Of a stretch of 6,718 nt of DNA, positions 1 through 5,784 are shown piece after piece. Source of the DNA: Thermoleophilaceae bacterium (GTDB taxonomy: Bacteria; Actinomycetota; Thermoleophilia; Solirubrobacterales; Thermoleophilaceae); contig JACCUC010000159.1 in assembly GCA_013812065.1 (NCBI GenBank), positions 1-6,718 of the forward strand. The letters run 5' to 3'. The translations under genes were made by a program, and so were the position numbers. Position 1 is the first letter of the stretch, and every line of letters begins with the position of its first letter. Below the pieces are notes generated by a model that saw nothing but the letters and a program-made list of their open reading frames with translations, had not been told where the DNA came from and searched no databases.

Positions 1-1623
1 GAAGGCGACGACGTCGGCCTCGGCCTGCGCGTACTCGCGCCGGTTGTCGAGCTCGACGGGCACGACGCTGCGCTGCTTGGCCGGAAGCTGCGCCAGCACC
101 TCGTGCTTGCGTCGGCGGACGAAGCACGTGGCCCTCAGCTGCCGGTGGAGGCGGTCGAGCTCCACTCCGCGCGCGTAGGTCGTGATGAAACGGCCGTATC
201 CCCCGAGCTCGCGCAGGCGACCGAGCAGGTCGAGCTGGGGCAGGAGCTCCATCGGCCGGTTGAGCAGCGGCGTGCCGGTCAGCGCGAGGACCAGGCCGTC
301 CGGGCCGATCGAGCCCGCGAGGCGCCGCGCCGCCTGTGTTCGCTTCGCCTTCGGGTTCTTGCAGTAATGCGACTCGTCGAGCACGAGCACCCGGGCGTCG
401 AGCTCGCCCAGCGCCTCCTCCTGGGGGGCGAGCTGCTCGTAGTTGATGATCGTGAGGTCGGCCCCCGTGATCACCGCGCCCTGGCTGCGCCGGCCGACGA
501 CCTGGATCGATCGACCCGGCAGCCAGCGCTCGGCCTCGCGCTGCCAGTTGAGCTTGAGCGAGGCGGGACACACCACCAGCGCCGGGTAGGCGCCGGCCGC
601 CGCCACCGCGGCGAGCGCCTGGACCGTCTTGCCGAGGCCCTGCTCGTCGGCCAGGAAGGTGCGCCGCGTGCGCAGCGCGTACTCGACCCCGGCCCGCTGG
701 AAGGGCCGCAGCGTCCCGCCGAGGCCGGCGACCGAGAAGGAGGTGTCGTGGGCCTGAGACAGGGCGACCATCTCGTCGGCGCGCCGGCGGGCCTCGTCCA
801 GCTCGGCGATGCGCTCGGCCACGCCGTCGGCCACCGCGAGGCCGTCGGCGCGGTCGAGCAGGCAGCGGAGGGCCGGCGCTGCATCGGGCACGGCGGGGAT
901 CAGCAGCTCGTAGCCGTCGTAGAGGACGTCCGCCACCGAGTCGAGCTCCGCACCGGCGCGCTGGTCCGCGCAGTCGGCGCACACGGTCACGACCTCTCCG
1001 TCGGGGCCCTCTCCGAGCCGGATCTCGCAGGGTCGTGGCGCACTCGACTGGTCGCCGGACGGGCCGAGCCGCCGGCCCGGCGAAGCGACGAGGGCCTCGA
1101 GGACCTCGCCGACGATGTCCTCGGTGTGGATCTCCGCCCACCCGTCGAGGAGGTCGAGAAGCCCGGCGGCCGCATCACGGCCGGCGGGGACCAACCAGCG
1201 CCCGAGCCGTTCATCGCGGGCGTAGCCGGGTAGGCGCGCCAGCGCCCGCAGGAGCGCCGGCGGCACGGGGTCGACGGTCACCGCGAACCCCGGCCGGTCG
1301 ACCGATGCGAGGGTCACGGTCCCGACCGTGCCGGCGGGCAGCTCGTCTAGCTCCTCGAGAGCGTCGGCGGCGGCGTCATCGACCTGGAGGGCGGGGTGAG
1401 CGCCGAGCAGGTCGAGCAGCGGGTCGACGGCCGCGGGCAGCGCCGGGACCGACCACTTTCCGGAGCCCGAAAGTCGGTGGGCGCCGGGAAGCTCGCCGAT
1501 CGGCACCGACTCCGCGGCATGCCCTCTGAGACCGATCAGGAAGTGCGAGCCGGCGGTGGGCTCCAGCTTGACGGAGCCCCAGACCGGCGAGCGGTGGCGG
1601 CGGGCGCGGGAGCGTCGACCCAT
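1..1623 (-). CDS. SNF2-family DNA-dependent ATPase, SMARCAL1-like (partial, C-terminus outside window)
   Basis: The frame stays open from an ATG at 1623 to the left edge, giving 541 residues. Visible motifs in order: a Q-like segment LRPFQRAGVEYAL (305-317), Walker A ADEQGLGKT (325-333), motif Ia VVCPASLKLNW (350-360), IINYEQ (392-397), Walker B DESH (416-419), motif III LTGTPLLNRP (448-457) and RRRKHEVLAQLPAKQ (503-517). The last closely matches the start of the second RecA lobe in SMARCAL1/HARP-type proteins. The family uses ATP to translocate on DNA and remodel or anneal forks; a repair or fork-remodelling role is inferred. Residues 1-300 show no domain I recognise, only Cys199 and a CADC pair (215-218). 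Most of the C-lobe, motifs IV-VI, lies beyond the window. No clear Shine-Dalgarno precedes the ATG. It is divergent from the TA module starting at 1712. Confidence 0.93.
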   Translation of the reverse strand, partial: MGRRSRARRHRSPVWGSVKLEPTAGSHFLIGLRGHAAESVPIGELPGAHRLSGSGKWSVPALPAAVDPLLDLLGAHPALQVDDAAADALEELDELPAGTVGTVTLASVDRPGFAVTVDPVPPALLRALARLPGYARDERLGRWLVPAGRDAAAGLLDLLDGWAEIHTEDIVGEVLEALVASPGRRLGPSGDQSSAPRPCEIRLGEGPDGEVVTVCADCADQRAGAELDSVADVLYDGYELLIPAVPDAAPALRCLLDRADGLAVADGVAERIAELDEARRRADEMVALSQAHDTSFSVAGLGGTLRPFQRAGVEYALRTRRTFLADEQGLGKTVQALAAVAAAGAYPALVVCPASLKLNWQREAERWLPGRSIQVVGRRSQGAVITGADLTIINYEQLAPQEEALGELDARVLVLDESHYCKNPKAKRTQAARRLAGSIGPDGLVLALTGTPLLNRPMELLPQLDLLGRLRELGGYGRFITTYARGVELDRLHRQLRATCFVRRRKHEVLAQLPAKQRSVVPVELDNRREYAQAEADVVAF

Positions 1624-1633
1624 CGGACCGACC

Positions 1634-1639
1634 AAGCTA
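1634..1639 (-). promoter_or_regulatory. Possible -10 box of the SNF2 gene
   Basis: On the minus strand TAGCTT fits TANNNT and ends 10 nt before the ATG at 1623, which would give a leader of only a few bases. There is no convincing -35 element, so this is weak. Confidence 0.3.
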
Positions 1640-1696
1640 CGGTGGCCGCCGGACGGACCGCCTAACGAGCTGGCGCCTGCACTTCAGCATCACTGC

Positions 1697-1711
1697 TGCT
1701 AGTGTTCCAGC
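1697..1711 (+). promoter_or_regulatory. Extended -10 promoter of TA module 1 (leaderless)
   Basis: TGCTAGTGT (1697-1705) matches the extended -10 pattern TGNTANNNT. The last T of the hexamer is separated from the ATG at 1712 by exactly 6 nt, so transcription would start on the A of the start codon. No Shine-Dalgarno lies upstream. A small inverted repeat, CACT (1691-1694) and AGTG (1701-1704), overlaps the box and is a candidate operator. Confidence 0.5.
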
Positions 1712-1948
1712 ATGAGCGTCGCAATCACGGTTCGCGAAGTGCCTGACGAGGTCCGCGACGTGCTGGCCGCCCGGGCCGCCCGGGCCGGCAAGTCCCTGCA
1801 GGAGTACCTCCGCGGCATGCTCGTCGAGACCGCCGCACGTCCTTCGGTCGACGATGTCATCGCACGAGCCAGGGCCCGCGTCGACGCGACCGGGGCCCGG
1901 GCCGACGCGGACTCGATCCTCGCTGCGCGGGACGTCGACCGCCGGTGA
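1712..1948 (+). CDS. vapB: VapB-type antitoxin, FitA-like ribbon-helix-helix (module 1)
   Basis: A 78-residue protein. The N-terminus ITVREVPDEVRDVLAARAAR followed by GKSLQEYLRGML (residues 26-37) is the classic FitA/VapB ribbon-helix-helix: one beta strand that pairs in the dimer, then two helices. Residues 40-78 are the toxin-binding tail, rich in Ala, Arg and Asp and probably disordered when free. The family binds its own promoter as a dimer and covers the active site of the cognate VapC. The stop codon overlaps the toxin's GTG by 4 nt, so the two genes form a coupled operon. The ATG at 1712 is chosen because the strand begins at once after it and the -10 box points to it. Autorepression is expected from the family. 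Confidence 0.9.
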   Translation: MSVAITVREVPDEVRDVLAARAARAGKSLQEYLRGMLVETAARPSVDDVIARARARVDATGARADADSILAARDVDRR

Positions 1949-2343
1949 GCCCACGCGTCGTCTGCGACGCGTCAGCACTGGTCGCCCTACTGCTCGACGG
2001 CGGCTCGACCGGACGATGGGCGACCGCGGCACTCACCGCAGCGCAGCCGATCGCCCCGAGCCTGGTCGGATTCGAGGCCGCCAACATCATCCGCCGCCAT
2101 GACCTGGCCGGCCTCGTCGGCGCGGATCAGGCCGCCCAGGCGCATGCCGACCTGCTCGACCTCGCAATCGAGCACTGGCCCTATGAGGTCCTCGCTCCGC
2201 GGGCCTGGGAGCTGCGCCACAACCTGCCCATCTACGACGCCGCCTACGTCGCCCTCGCCGAGCTCACCGACGTGACCCTCGTCACCCTCGATCGACGGAT
2301 CGCGAGCGCACCTGGCCCGCGCTGCGCGATTGCGACACCCTGA
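1945..2343 (+). CDS. vapC: VapC-type PIN-domain ribonuclease toxin (module 1)
   Basis: A 132-residue protein, usual VapC length, starting at a GTG inside the GTGA overlap with the antitoxin stop. The PIN acidic residues are all present: Asp8 in VVCDASALVALLL, Glu44 in GFEAANIIRR, Asp98 in YDAAYVALAE and Asp116 in VTLDRR. These bind one or two metal ions for single-strand RNA cleavage; known VapC toxins cut tRNAs or the rRNA sarcin-ricin loop, but the target here cannot be told from sequence. The PIYDAAYVALAE segment is typical of actinobacterial VapC proteins. The frame is intact, so the toxin should be active when free. It is convergent with the module 2 toxin, with 70 bp between the two stops. 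Confidence 0.93.
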   Translation: MSPRVVCDASALVALLLDGGSTGRWATAALTAAQPIAPSLVGFEAANIIRRHDLAGLVGADQAAQAHADLLDLAIEHWPYEVLAPRAWELRHNLPIYDAAYVALAELTDVTLVTLDRRIASAPGPRCAIATP

Positions 2344-2413
2344 CCCCCACGCTCTTCGCGCTCTCGGCGAGCCGCGGCACGCCATCGCAGCCAACGTGTG
2401 GATCAGCCGGCCC

Positions 2414-2824
2414 TCAGCCCGCGACCACCACGCGCGCGCCGACGGCTTCATAGGTCGTCCTGGCGCGTCCATCCCGCGTGGCGAGCTCCACGTCGTGCTC
2501 CAAGGCGGCGAGCGCCACCAGCGCGTCGTAGACCGCGCCACCGACGATCCCGAGCCGGCCGAGCACCTCTGGCAGCCGACCGGCCGTCTGCGGGCCGAGG
2601 AGCAGCGGCTCGCGGAAGCGCGCGGCGAGAAGCCGGGCCGCGTCGGCGGGCGTCAACCGCAGGTCGCCGGGCAGGCGCGTGAGGACAGAATACGTCTCCG
2701 CGAGCGCGTGGCCGCTGAGCGCTACCTCCCGGCCGGCCCACCAGCGAACGACGGCCTGGTGCGCTCGGTGGGTCCGGACCAGCAGGGGGATCGCGACGCT
2801 CGTGTCCAGCCCGAGGGCCGTCAC
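2414..2824 (-). CDS. PIN-domain ribonuclease toxin, VapC family (module 2)
   Basis: A 136-residue protein with a complete PIN core: Asp7 in GLDTSVAIPLL, Glu43 in ALAETYSVLTRLP, Asp100 in VYDALVALAA and Asp118 in ATRDGRA. It starts at a GTG whose GTGA overlaps the stop of the upstream AbrB-fold gene by 4 nt, which marks it as the toxin of that pair. As for other PIN toxins it should be a metal-dependent RNase of the cytoplasm. It shares little beyond the catalytic motifs with the module 1 and module 3 toxins, so the three PIN genes do not look like recent tandem duplicates. Frame intact. Confidence 0.92.
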   Translation of the reverse strand: MTALGLDTSVAIPLLVRTHRAHQAVVRWWAGREVALSGHALAETYSVLTRLPGDLRLTPADAARLLAARFREPLLLGPQTAGRLPEVLGRLGIVGGAVYDALVALAALEHDVELATRDGRARTTYEAVGARVVVAG

Positions 2825-3057
2825 CGTCGACCGGAGTCGAGCAGCCCGAAGACCACGTCGTCGTCGACCGTCGTCTCACCCGTGGCGACCAGCACGCCCG
2901 ACTCTTCGACCAGCCGAGCGGTGCGCCCCGTCGGGATCAACTGCAGCCCGGAGCCGTAACGGGAGATGTCCACTTTCGATCCCGCGGTGAGTCCGAGCGC
3001 GTCCCGCAGGGCCTTGGGAACGACGATCCGTCCAACCGAATCGATGGACGTCTCCAT
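2821..3057 (-). CDS. AbrB/MazE-fold (SpoVT-AbrB) antitoxin (module 2)
   Basis: The sequence begins METSIDSVGRIVVPKALRD and continues with ALGLTAGSKVDI, a textbook swapped-hairpin AbrB domain in which VGRIVVPK is the signature. The acidic tail ETTVDDDVVFGLLDSGRR would bind the PIN toxin. I take the ATG at 3057 (78 aa): the family usually starts just before this strand, and an extended -10 box ends 7 nt upstream. In-frame ATGs at 3063, 3066 and 3078 would add 2, 3 or 7 residues (MSGSMMS). The dimer binds DNA and probably represses its own operon. Pairing an AbrB-type antitoxin with a PIN toxin is well known. Confidence 0.9.
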   Translation of the reverse strand: METSIDSVGRIVVPKALRDALGLTAGSKVDISRYGSGLQLIPTGRTARLVEESGVLVATGETTVDDDVVFGLLDSGRR

Positions 3058-3073
3058 TGACATCATGCTACCA
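3058..3073 (-). promoter_or_regulatory. Extended -10 promoter of TA module 2 (leaderless)
   Basis: On the minus strand TGGTAGCAT (3073-3065) matches TGNTANNNT. Seven nucleotides separate it from the ATG at 3057, so the transcript would begin at or one base before the start codon. If the ATG at 3078 were used instead, the box would lie inside the gene. Confidence 0.45.
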
Positions 3074-3088
3074 CTCATTTACCAGTGG
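3069..3088. promoter_or_regulatory. Candidate operator of TA module 2
   Basis: Two copies of TACCA start at 3069 and 3080, 11 bp apart, which is one helical turn. CCACT (3071-3075) and AGTGG (3084-3088) form an inverted repeat with an 8-nt spacer. The block overlaps the upstream edge of the extended -10 box, a sensible place for the AbrB-fold antitoxin to repress. Inference from position only. Confidence 0.35.
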
Positions 3089-3100
3089 GGCGGGATTCTT

Positions 3101-3155
3101 GGCAGCGAGGCATGACGACCGCCGCTCAAGCGGTAGAGCACCGCCAGTGGTCCGT
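3101..3155 (+). repeat. 55-bp direct repeat, left copy
   Basis: Matches 6141-6195 in the same orientation at 54 of 55 positions; the only difference is G3107 against A6147, and the last 48 bp are identical. Similarity stops sharply at both ends. It contains a CCGC-TCAA-GCGG hairpin (3122-3133). This copy covers the upstream region and the first three codons (GTG GTC CGT) of the hydrolase gene. Confidence 0.9.
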
Positions 3156-3917
3156 CCCCTCCTCAACACGTTCCTCTACTTCCCCTCCAGGGTCATCGCC
3201 CGCCAACCCGCGGACGCCGGTTTCAGCGCCCACGACCTCCACATCGAGACCGACGACGGAGAGCGCCTCCACGGGTGGTGGATCGTCTCGAGCGCGCCCT
3301 CGCGCGGTCATGTGCTGCTCTGCCACGGCAACGGCGGAAACGTCGGCGACCGCGTCGATCACGCGAGGCTTCTGTCGACCGCGGGCTACGACGTGCTGCT
3401 CTTCGACTACCGGGGCTACGGCCAGAGCAGCGGCCGGCCGAGCGAGGACGGCACCTACCGCGACGCTCGCGCCGCGCGGAGGGCCCTGCTGCGCCAGGAC
3501 GGGGTGGACGAGTCGCGGATCGTCTACCTGGGTGAGTCGCTGGGCGCCGCGGTCGCGCTGGCGCTCGCGCTCGAGGCCCCTCCCCGAGGGCTCGTCCTCC
3601 AGTCCGCCTTCACGAGCGTGAGGGACATGGCCCGCCTGCACTACCCGTTCCTCCCGGGCGCCCTGGTCCCCGATGCATACCCGAGCCTGCGGCGCATCGA
3701 GACGCTGCGATCCCCGCTTCTCGTCCTGCACGGCGAGCGCGACGACATCGTGCCGTGCTCGCATGGCCGGGCCCTGCTCGACGCCGCGCCGGACCCCAAG
3801 CAGATCCGGATCTTCCCGGGGCTCGGCCACAATGACCTCGTCCCGCTCGCGGGAGCCGCCTGGTCCGAGGCGATCGCCTCGTGGTGGGACGGGCTCGAAA
3901 GCGCTGAGCAGCGATAG
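3147..3917 (+). CDS. Alpha/beta hydrolase, ABHD13/BEM46-like serine hydrolase
   Basis: A 256-residue protein. The order LLNTFLYFPSR (5-15), DDGERLHGWW (36-45), VLLCHGNGGN (56-65), VLLFDYRGYGQSSGRPSEDG (83-102), GESLGAAVAL (129-138), SAFTSVRDMA (153-162) and YPFLPG matches the ABHD13/BEM46/YfhR family. The catalytic triad is Ser131 in GESLG, Asp199 in HGERDDIVP and His228 in GLGHND, with the oxyanion hole in HGNGGN. Family members are poorly characterised esterases or thioesterases; the substrate is unknown. The GTG at 3147 is chosen because conserved sequence starts three codons later; an in-frame ATG at 3057 would add 30 low-complexity residues. No Shine-Dalgarno is visible. Oddly, the start codon lies inside a 55-bp direct repeat. 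The SirB1-like gene follows 34 bp after the stop. Confidence 0.9.
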   Translation: MVRPLLNTFLYFPSRVIARQPADAGFSAHDLHIETDDGERLHGWWIVSSAPSRGHVLLCHGNGGNVGDRVDHARLLSTAGYDVLLFDYRGYGQSSGRPSEDGTYRDARAARRALLRQDGVDESRIVYLGESLGAAVALALALEAPPRGLVLQSAFTSVRDMARLHYPFLPGALVPDAYPSLRRIETLRSPLLVLHGERDDIVPCSHGRALLDAAPDPKQIRIFPGLGHNDLVPLAGAAWSEAIASWWDGLESAEQR

Positions 3918-3951
3918 CTCTAGGTTTTTCGAGACCTCGCAAACCACGCCC

Positions 3952-4602
3952 GTGCCTGTCGAACCCTTCGCCACCCTAGCCTCCGCGCCTGAGTCGCACC
4001 TCGACGAGCTCGCGCTCGCCATGGCCGGGGAGCTCAGGGAGGTCGACGCAGACGGTGCGCGTGCGAAGCTCGATGATCTCGCGGCCGAGCTGGGTCCCGC
4101 CGCCGGCGGTGGCCCGGAGGCGGAGGCGGAAGCGCTTCGAGAGCTGCTCGCCCATCGCCACGGATTCTCGGGCGACCGCGAGGAGTACGACCGTCCGGAC
4201 AACTCCATGCTCGACCTCGTGCTCGAGCGCCGCAAGGGGCTGCCGATCCTGCTCTCGACCGTCTACGCCGAGGTGGCGCGCCGCGCGGGGATCGCGGTCG
4301 CGGGGGTCGGGCTGCCCGGCCACTTCGTCGTGGCCCACTTCGGGCAAACTCCTCCGCTGCTGTTCGATCCCTTCGGCGACGGCACCCGCTTTGAGCTGAG
4401 CAGACCCCTGCCGCTGCGCGCCTCCGGCCCGCACGAGACGGTGGTGCGGATGCTCAACAACCTGGTCGGCTCCTATCGCCGCCGCGCCGACCTGGGTCGA
4501 GCCATCCGCGCTGCCGAGCTTCGCCTCGAGCTTCCGGTGGGCGAGGATGCTCGGACGACGTTCGAGGCGGAGTTGCGGTCACTGCGGGCTCGCCTCAACT
4601 GA
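3952..4602 (+). CDS. SirB1-family transglutaminase-like protein
   Basis: A 216-residue protein. It opens with a SirB1 N-terminal type helix region (PFATLASAPESHLDELAL, 5-22), then the family signature NSMLDLVLERRKGLPILLS (84-102), VYAEVARRAGI (104-114), GVGLPGHFVV (118-127) and LLFDPFGDG (136-144), and ends in a TPR-like helix pair around MLNNLVGSYRRRADLGRAI. His124 and Asp139 match the transglutaminase-core His and Asp, but the expected Cys position falls in GLPILLST, which has no Cys, so transglutaminase or protease chemistry is doubtful. E. coli SirB1 is about 50 residues longer. The function of the family is unclear. The GTG at 3952 precedes the N-terminal domain directly; no Shine-Dalgarno is seen. 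The 34-bp gap to the hydrolase suggests co-transcription, although a weak TAGGTT -10-like box sits at 3921-3926. Confidence 0.88.
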   Translation: MPVEPFATLASAPESHLDELALAMAGELREVDADGARAKLDDLAAELGPAAGGGPEAEAEALRELLAHRHGFSGDREEYDRPDNSMLDLVLERRKGLPILLSTVYAEVARRAGIAVAGVGLPGHFVVAHFGQTPPLLFDPFGDGTRFELSRPLPLRASGPHETVVRMLNNLVGSYRRRADLGRAIRAAELRLELPVGEDARTTFEAELRSLRARLN

Positions 4603-4630
4603 GGCGCACCAGCCCGTCCGCCGCAATGAA

Positions 4631-4663
4631 GCAGCGGAACGGTGCACTGCACCGTTCCGCTGC
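4631..4663. terminator. 33-bp perfect palindrome, probable terminator
   Basis: Two 16-bp arms, GCAGCGGAACGGTGCA (4631-4646) and its exact reverse complement (4648-4663), flank a single central C. It begins 28 bp after the SirB1-like stop. The folded RNA would be a very strong G+C-rich hairpin. There is no T-run after it on either strand, so it would be the U-less kind often proposed in high-GC bacteria; a protein-binding site or palindromic element is the alternative. It separates the hydrolase/SirB1 pair from TA module 3. Confidence 0.6.
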
Positions 4664-4714
4664 ATGGAACGGGCGGCGCCGGGGCCACGAGGTGAGTGCG
4701 CGCCGGGATGTTCA

Positions 4715-4736
4715 GCATGCTAATGTATGAGCATGC
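4715..4736. promoter_or_regulatory. Extended -10 promoter and inverted-repeat operator of TA module 3
   Basis: TGCTAATGT (4718-4726) matches TGNTANNNT and is followed by 6 nt and then the ATG at 4733, so a leaderless transcript starting on that A is likely. A perfect 7-bp inverted repeat, GCATGCT (4715-4721) and AGCATGC (4730-4736) with an 8-nt spacer, straddles the box and start codon. It is the best candidate site for the ribbon-helix-helix antitoxin in this window. Confidence 0.55.
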
Positions 4737-4981
4737 CGTTGGAGCACCGGCTTCAGATCCTCCTCGACGACGAGCGTCACCGGCGGATCACCGCGGCAGC
4801 GCGCGAGCGGGGCGTCTCCGTGGCCACCGTGGTCCGCGAGGCGATCGATCGCGGCATCGCCGATCCCGCTGGTCGGCGCCGGTCCGCGGGGCACCGTGTG
4901 CTGGACGCTCCTGACATGCCGGTTCCCGAGCCGCGGGAGCTGAAGGACGAGCTCGATGCTCTGCGCGCTCGCCGCGCATGA
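4733..4981 (+). CDS. CopG-like ribbon-helix-helix antitoxin (module 3)
   Basis: An 82-residue protein. RLQILLDDERHRRITAAAR (6-24) and GVSVATVVREAIDRGI (27-42) give the strand and two helices of a ribbon-helix-helix fold. The tail from residue 45 to the end is polar and charged, ending in RELKDELDALRARRA, and should wrap the toxin. The ATG at 4733 is preferred over the in-frame ATG at 4727, two codons upstream: the -10 hexamer ends at 4726 with transcription expected at 4733, and the same GCTARTGTnnnAGCATG context is found at module 1. The stop overlaps the toxin's ATG in an ATGA. DNA binding and self-repression are inferred from the fold. Confidence 0.87.
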   Translation: MPLEHRLQILLDDERHRRITAAARERGVSVATVVREAIDRGIADPAGRRRSAGHRVLDAPDMPVPEPRELKDELDALRARRA

Positions 4982-5409
4982 TCGTCCTCGACACGACGGT
5001 TCTGGTCTACGCTAAGGGAGCCGATCACCGGCTGAGGGCGCCCTGCCGCGATCTGATCGCGGCGGTCGCAGACGGCCGCATCGAGGCGACTACGTCCCCG
5101 GAGGTCATTCAGGAGTTTGTCCACCTTCGCGCTCGCCGCCGTGATCGCCGCGATGCCGCGACCCTCGGGCGGGCCTACGCCGAGCTTCTCTCGCCGCTGC
5201 TGAACATCACTCGCGAGGATCTCGGGCGGGGCCTGTCGCTATTCGAGCAGATCGACCGCCTGGGAGCCTTCGACGCCGTGCTTGCTGCGAGCGCGGCGAC
5301 AGCCGACACAACCGCGCTGGTTTCGGCGGACGCGGCGTTCGCCGACGTCCCCGATCTTCCGTACGTCGTTCCCGACGCCACCGGCGTCGCCGGCCTTATC
5401 AAGGGGTAG
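4978..5409 (+). CDS. PIN-domain ribonuclease toxin, VapC family (module 3)
   Basis: A 143-residue protein with Asp5 in MIVLDTTVLVYA, Glu46 in SPEVIQEFVH, Asp99 in GAFDAVLAASA and Asp118 in ALVSADAAF: a complete PIN metal site. The VLVYA...EVIQEF arrangement belongs to a different PIN subgroup from the module 1 and 2 toxins. It starts in the ATGA overlap with the antitoxin stop, so translation is coupled. The RNA target is unknown. The frame is intact and ends in GVAGLIKG. Confidence 0.92.
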   Translation: MIVLDTTVLVYAKGADHRLRAPCRDLIAAVADGRIEATTSPEVIQEFVHLRARRRDRRDAATLGRAYAELLSPLLNITREDLGRGLSLFEQIDRLGAFDAVLAASAATADTTALVSADAAFADVPDLPYVVPDATGVAGLIKG

Positions 5410-5501
5410 GCAACTGTCGGGTTCACCGCCGAGCCGTAACGGGGTGGCGGCAGCCGCTCCGGCGAGGACGAACCCCGCGAGCGCTTCTTGCATGGTCGGC
5501 T

Positions 5502-5523
5502 GTAGTGCGATACGCGCTACGCT
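5502..5523 (+). promoter_or_regulatory. Promoter and palindromic operator of TA module 4
   Basis: GTAGTGCG (5502-5509) and CGCGCTAC (5513-5520) form an inverted repeat with a 3-nt centre and one mismatch. Its right edge runs into TACGCT (5518-5523), a TANNNT box lying 9 nt before the ATG at 5533. This box lacks the TG extension seen at the other three modules. The layout suits antitoxin autorepression. Confidence 0.4.
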
Positions 5524-5532
5524 CGGGGGCCA

Positions 5533-5784
5533 ATGGCTCCAGCTCCTCATCCGCTCTCGTTGCGGGTCGGCTCGGACGGCCTGCAGGCACTCGACGAGAT
5601 CGCCCGGCGTCGGGGGATCAGCCGTGCCGAGGCGGCCCGTCGCGCGATCACCGAGACGGCCCAACGCGAGCGCAGGCGGGCGGGTCTCGCCGCCGAGGCG
5701 CACCGGTTGATGCACGACCGTGCCTACGTGCGCGAGGCGGGGGAAGTCGCGGCGCTGATGGAGGAACTGCGTGGTCCGGGGTGA
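5533..5784 (+). CDS. Ribbon-helix-helix antitoxin of a MazF-type pair (module 4)
   Basis: An 83-residue protein. LSLRVGSDGLQALDEIARRR (8-27) and GISRAEAARRAITETA (28-43) form the ribbon-helix-helix region. The rest, with AGEVAALMEELRGPG at the end, is the likely toxin-binding segment. Its stop lies 14 nt inside the MazF-like gene, and GGAGG at 5760-5764, within its own coding sequence, is the toxin's Shine-Dalgarno. Actinobacterial MazF toxins often pair with this kind of antitoxin rather than an AbrB-fold MazE. The toxin frame is interrupted, so this may now be an orphan antitoxin. Confidence 0.85.
   Translation: MAPAPHPLSLRVGSDGLQALDEIARRRGISRAEAARRAITETAQRERRRAGLAAEAHRLMHDRAYVREAGEVAALMEELRGPG

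Noticed and set aside
103..1233. Long open frame of 376 codons on the plus strand
   Set aside because: It is antisense to the SNF2 gene, whose minus-strand frame carries ordered helicase motifs; the plus-strand product is low-complexity Arg/Glu/Ala sequence typical of high-GC shadow frames.
2344..2413. Terminator between the convergent module 1 and module 2 toxins
   Set aside because: Only a weak GCTC/GAGC stem is visible, with no T-run.
3115..3160. tRNA gene in the 55-bp repeat
   Set aside because: Only a D-arm-like segment is present; the next bases do not form an anticodon stem, and no T-arm or acceptor partner follows in either copy.
3126..4235. Minus-strand open frame of 369 codons opposite the hydrolase
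   Set aside because: Opposite two well-recognised genes and rich in Ser/Arg/Ala repeats with no domain.
2951..5443. 13-bp repeat GAGCCGTAACGGG at 2951-2963 and 5431-5443
   Set aside because: Flanks do not match, and a 13-bp match within 6.7 kb of GC-rich DNA is plausible by chance.
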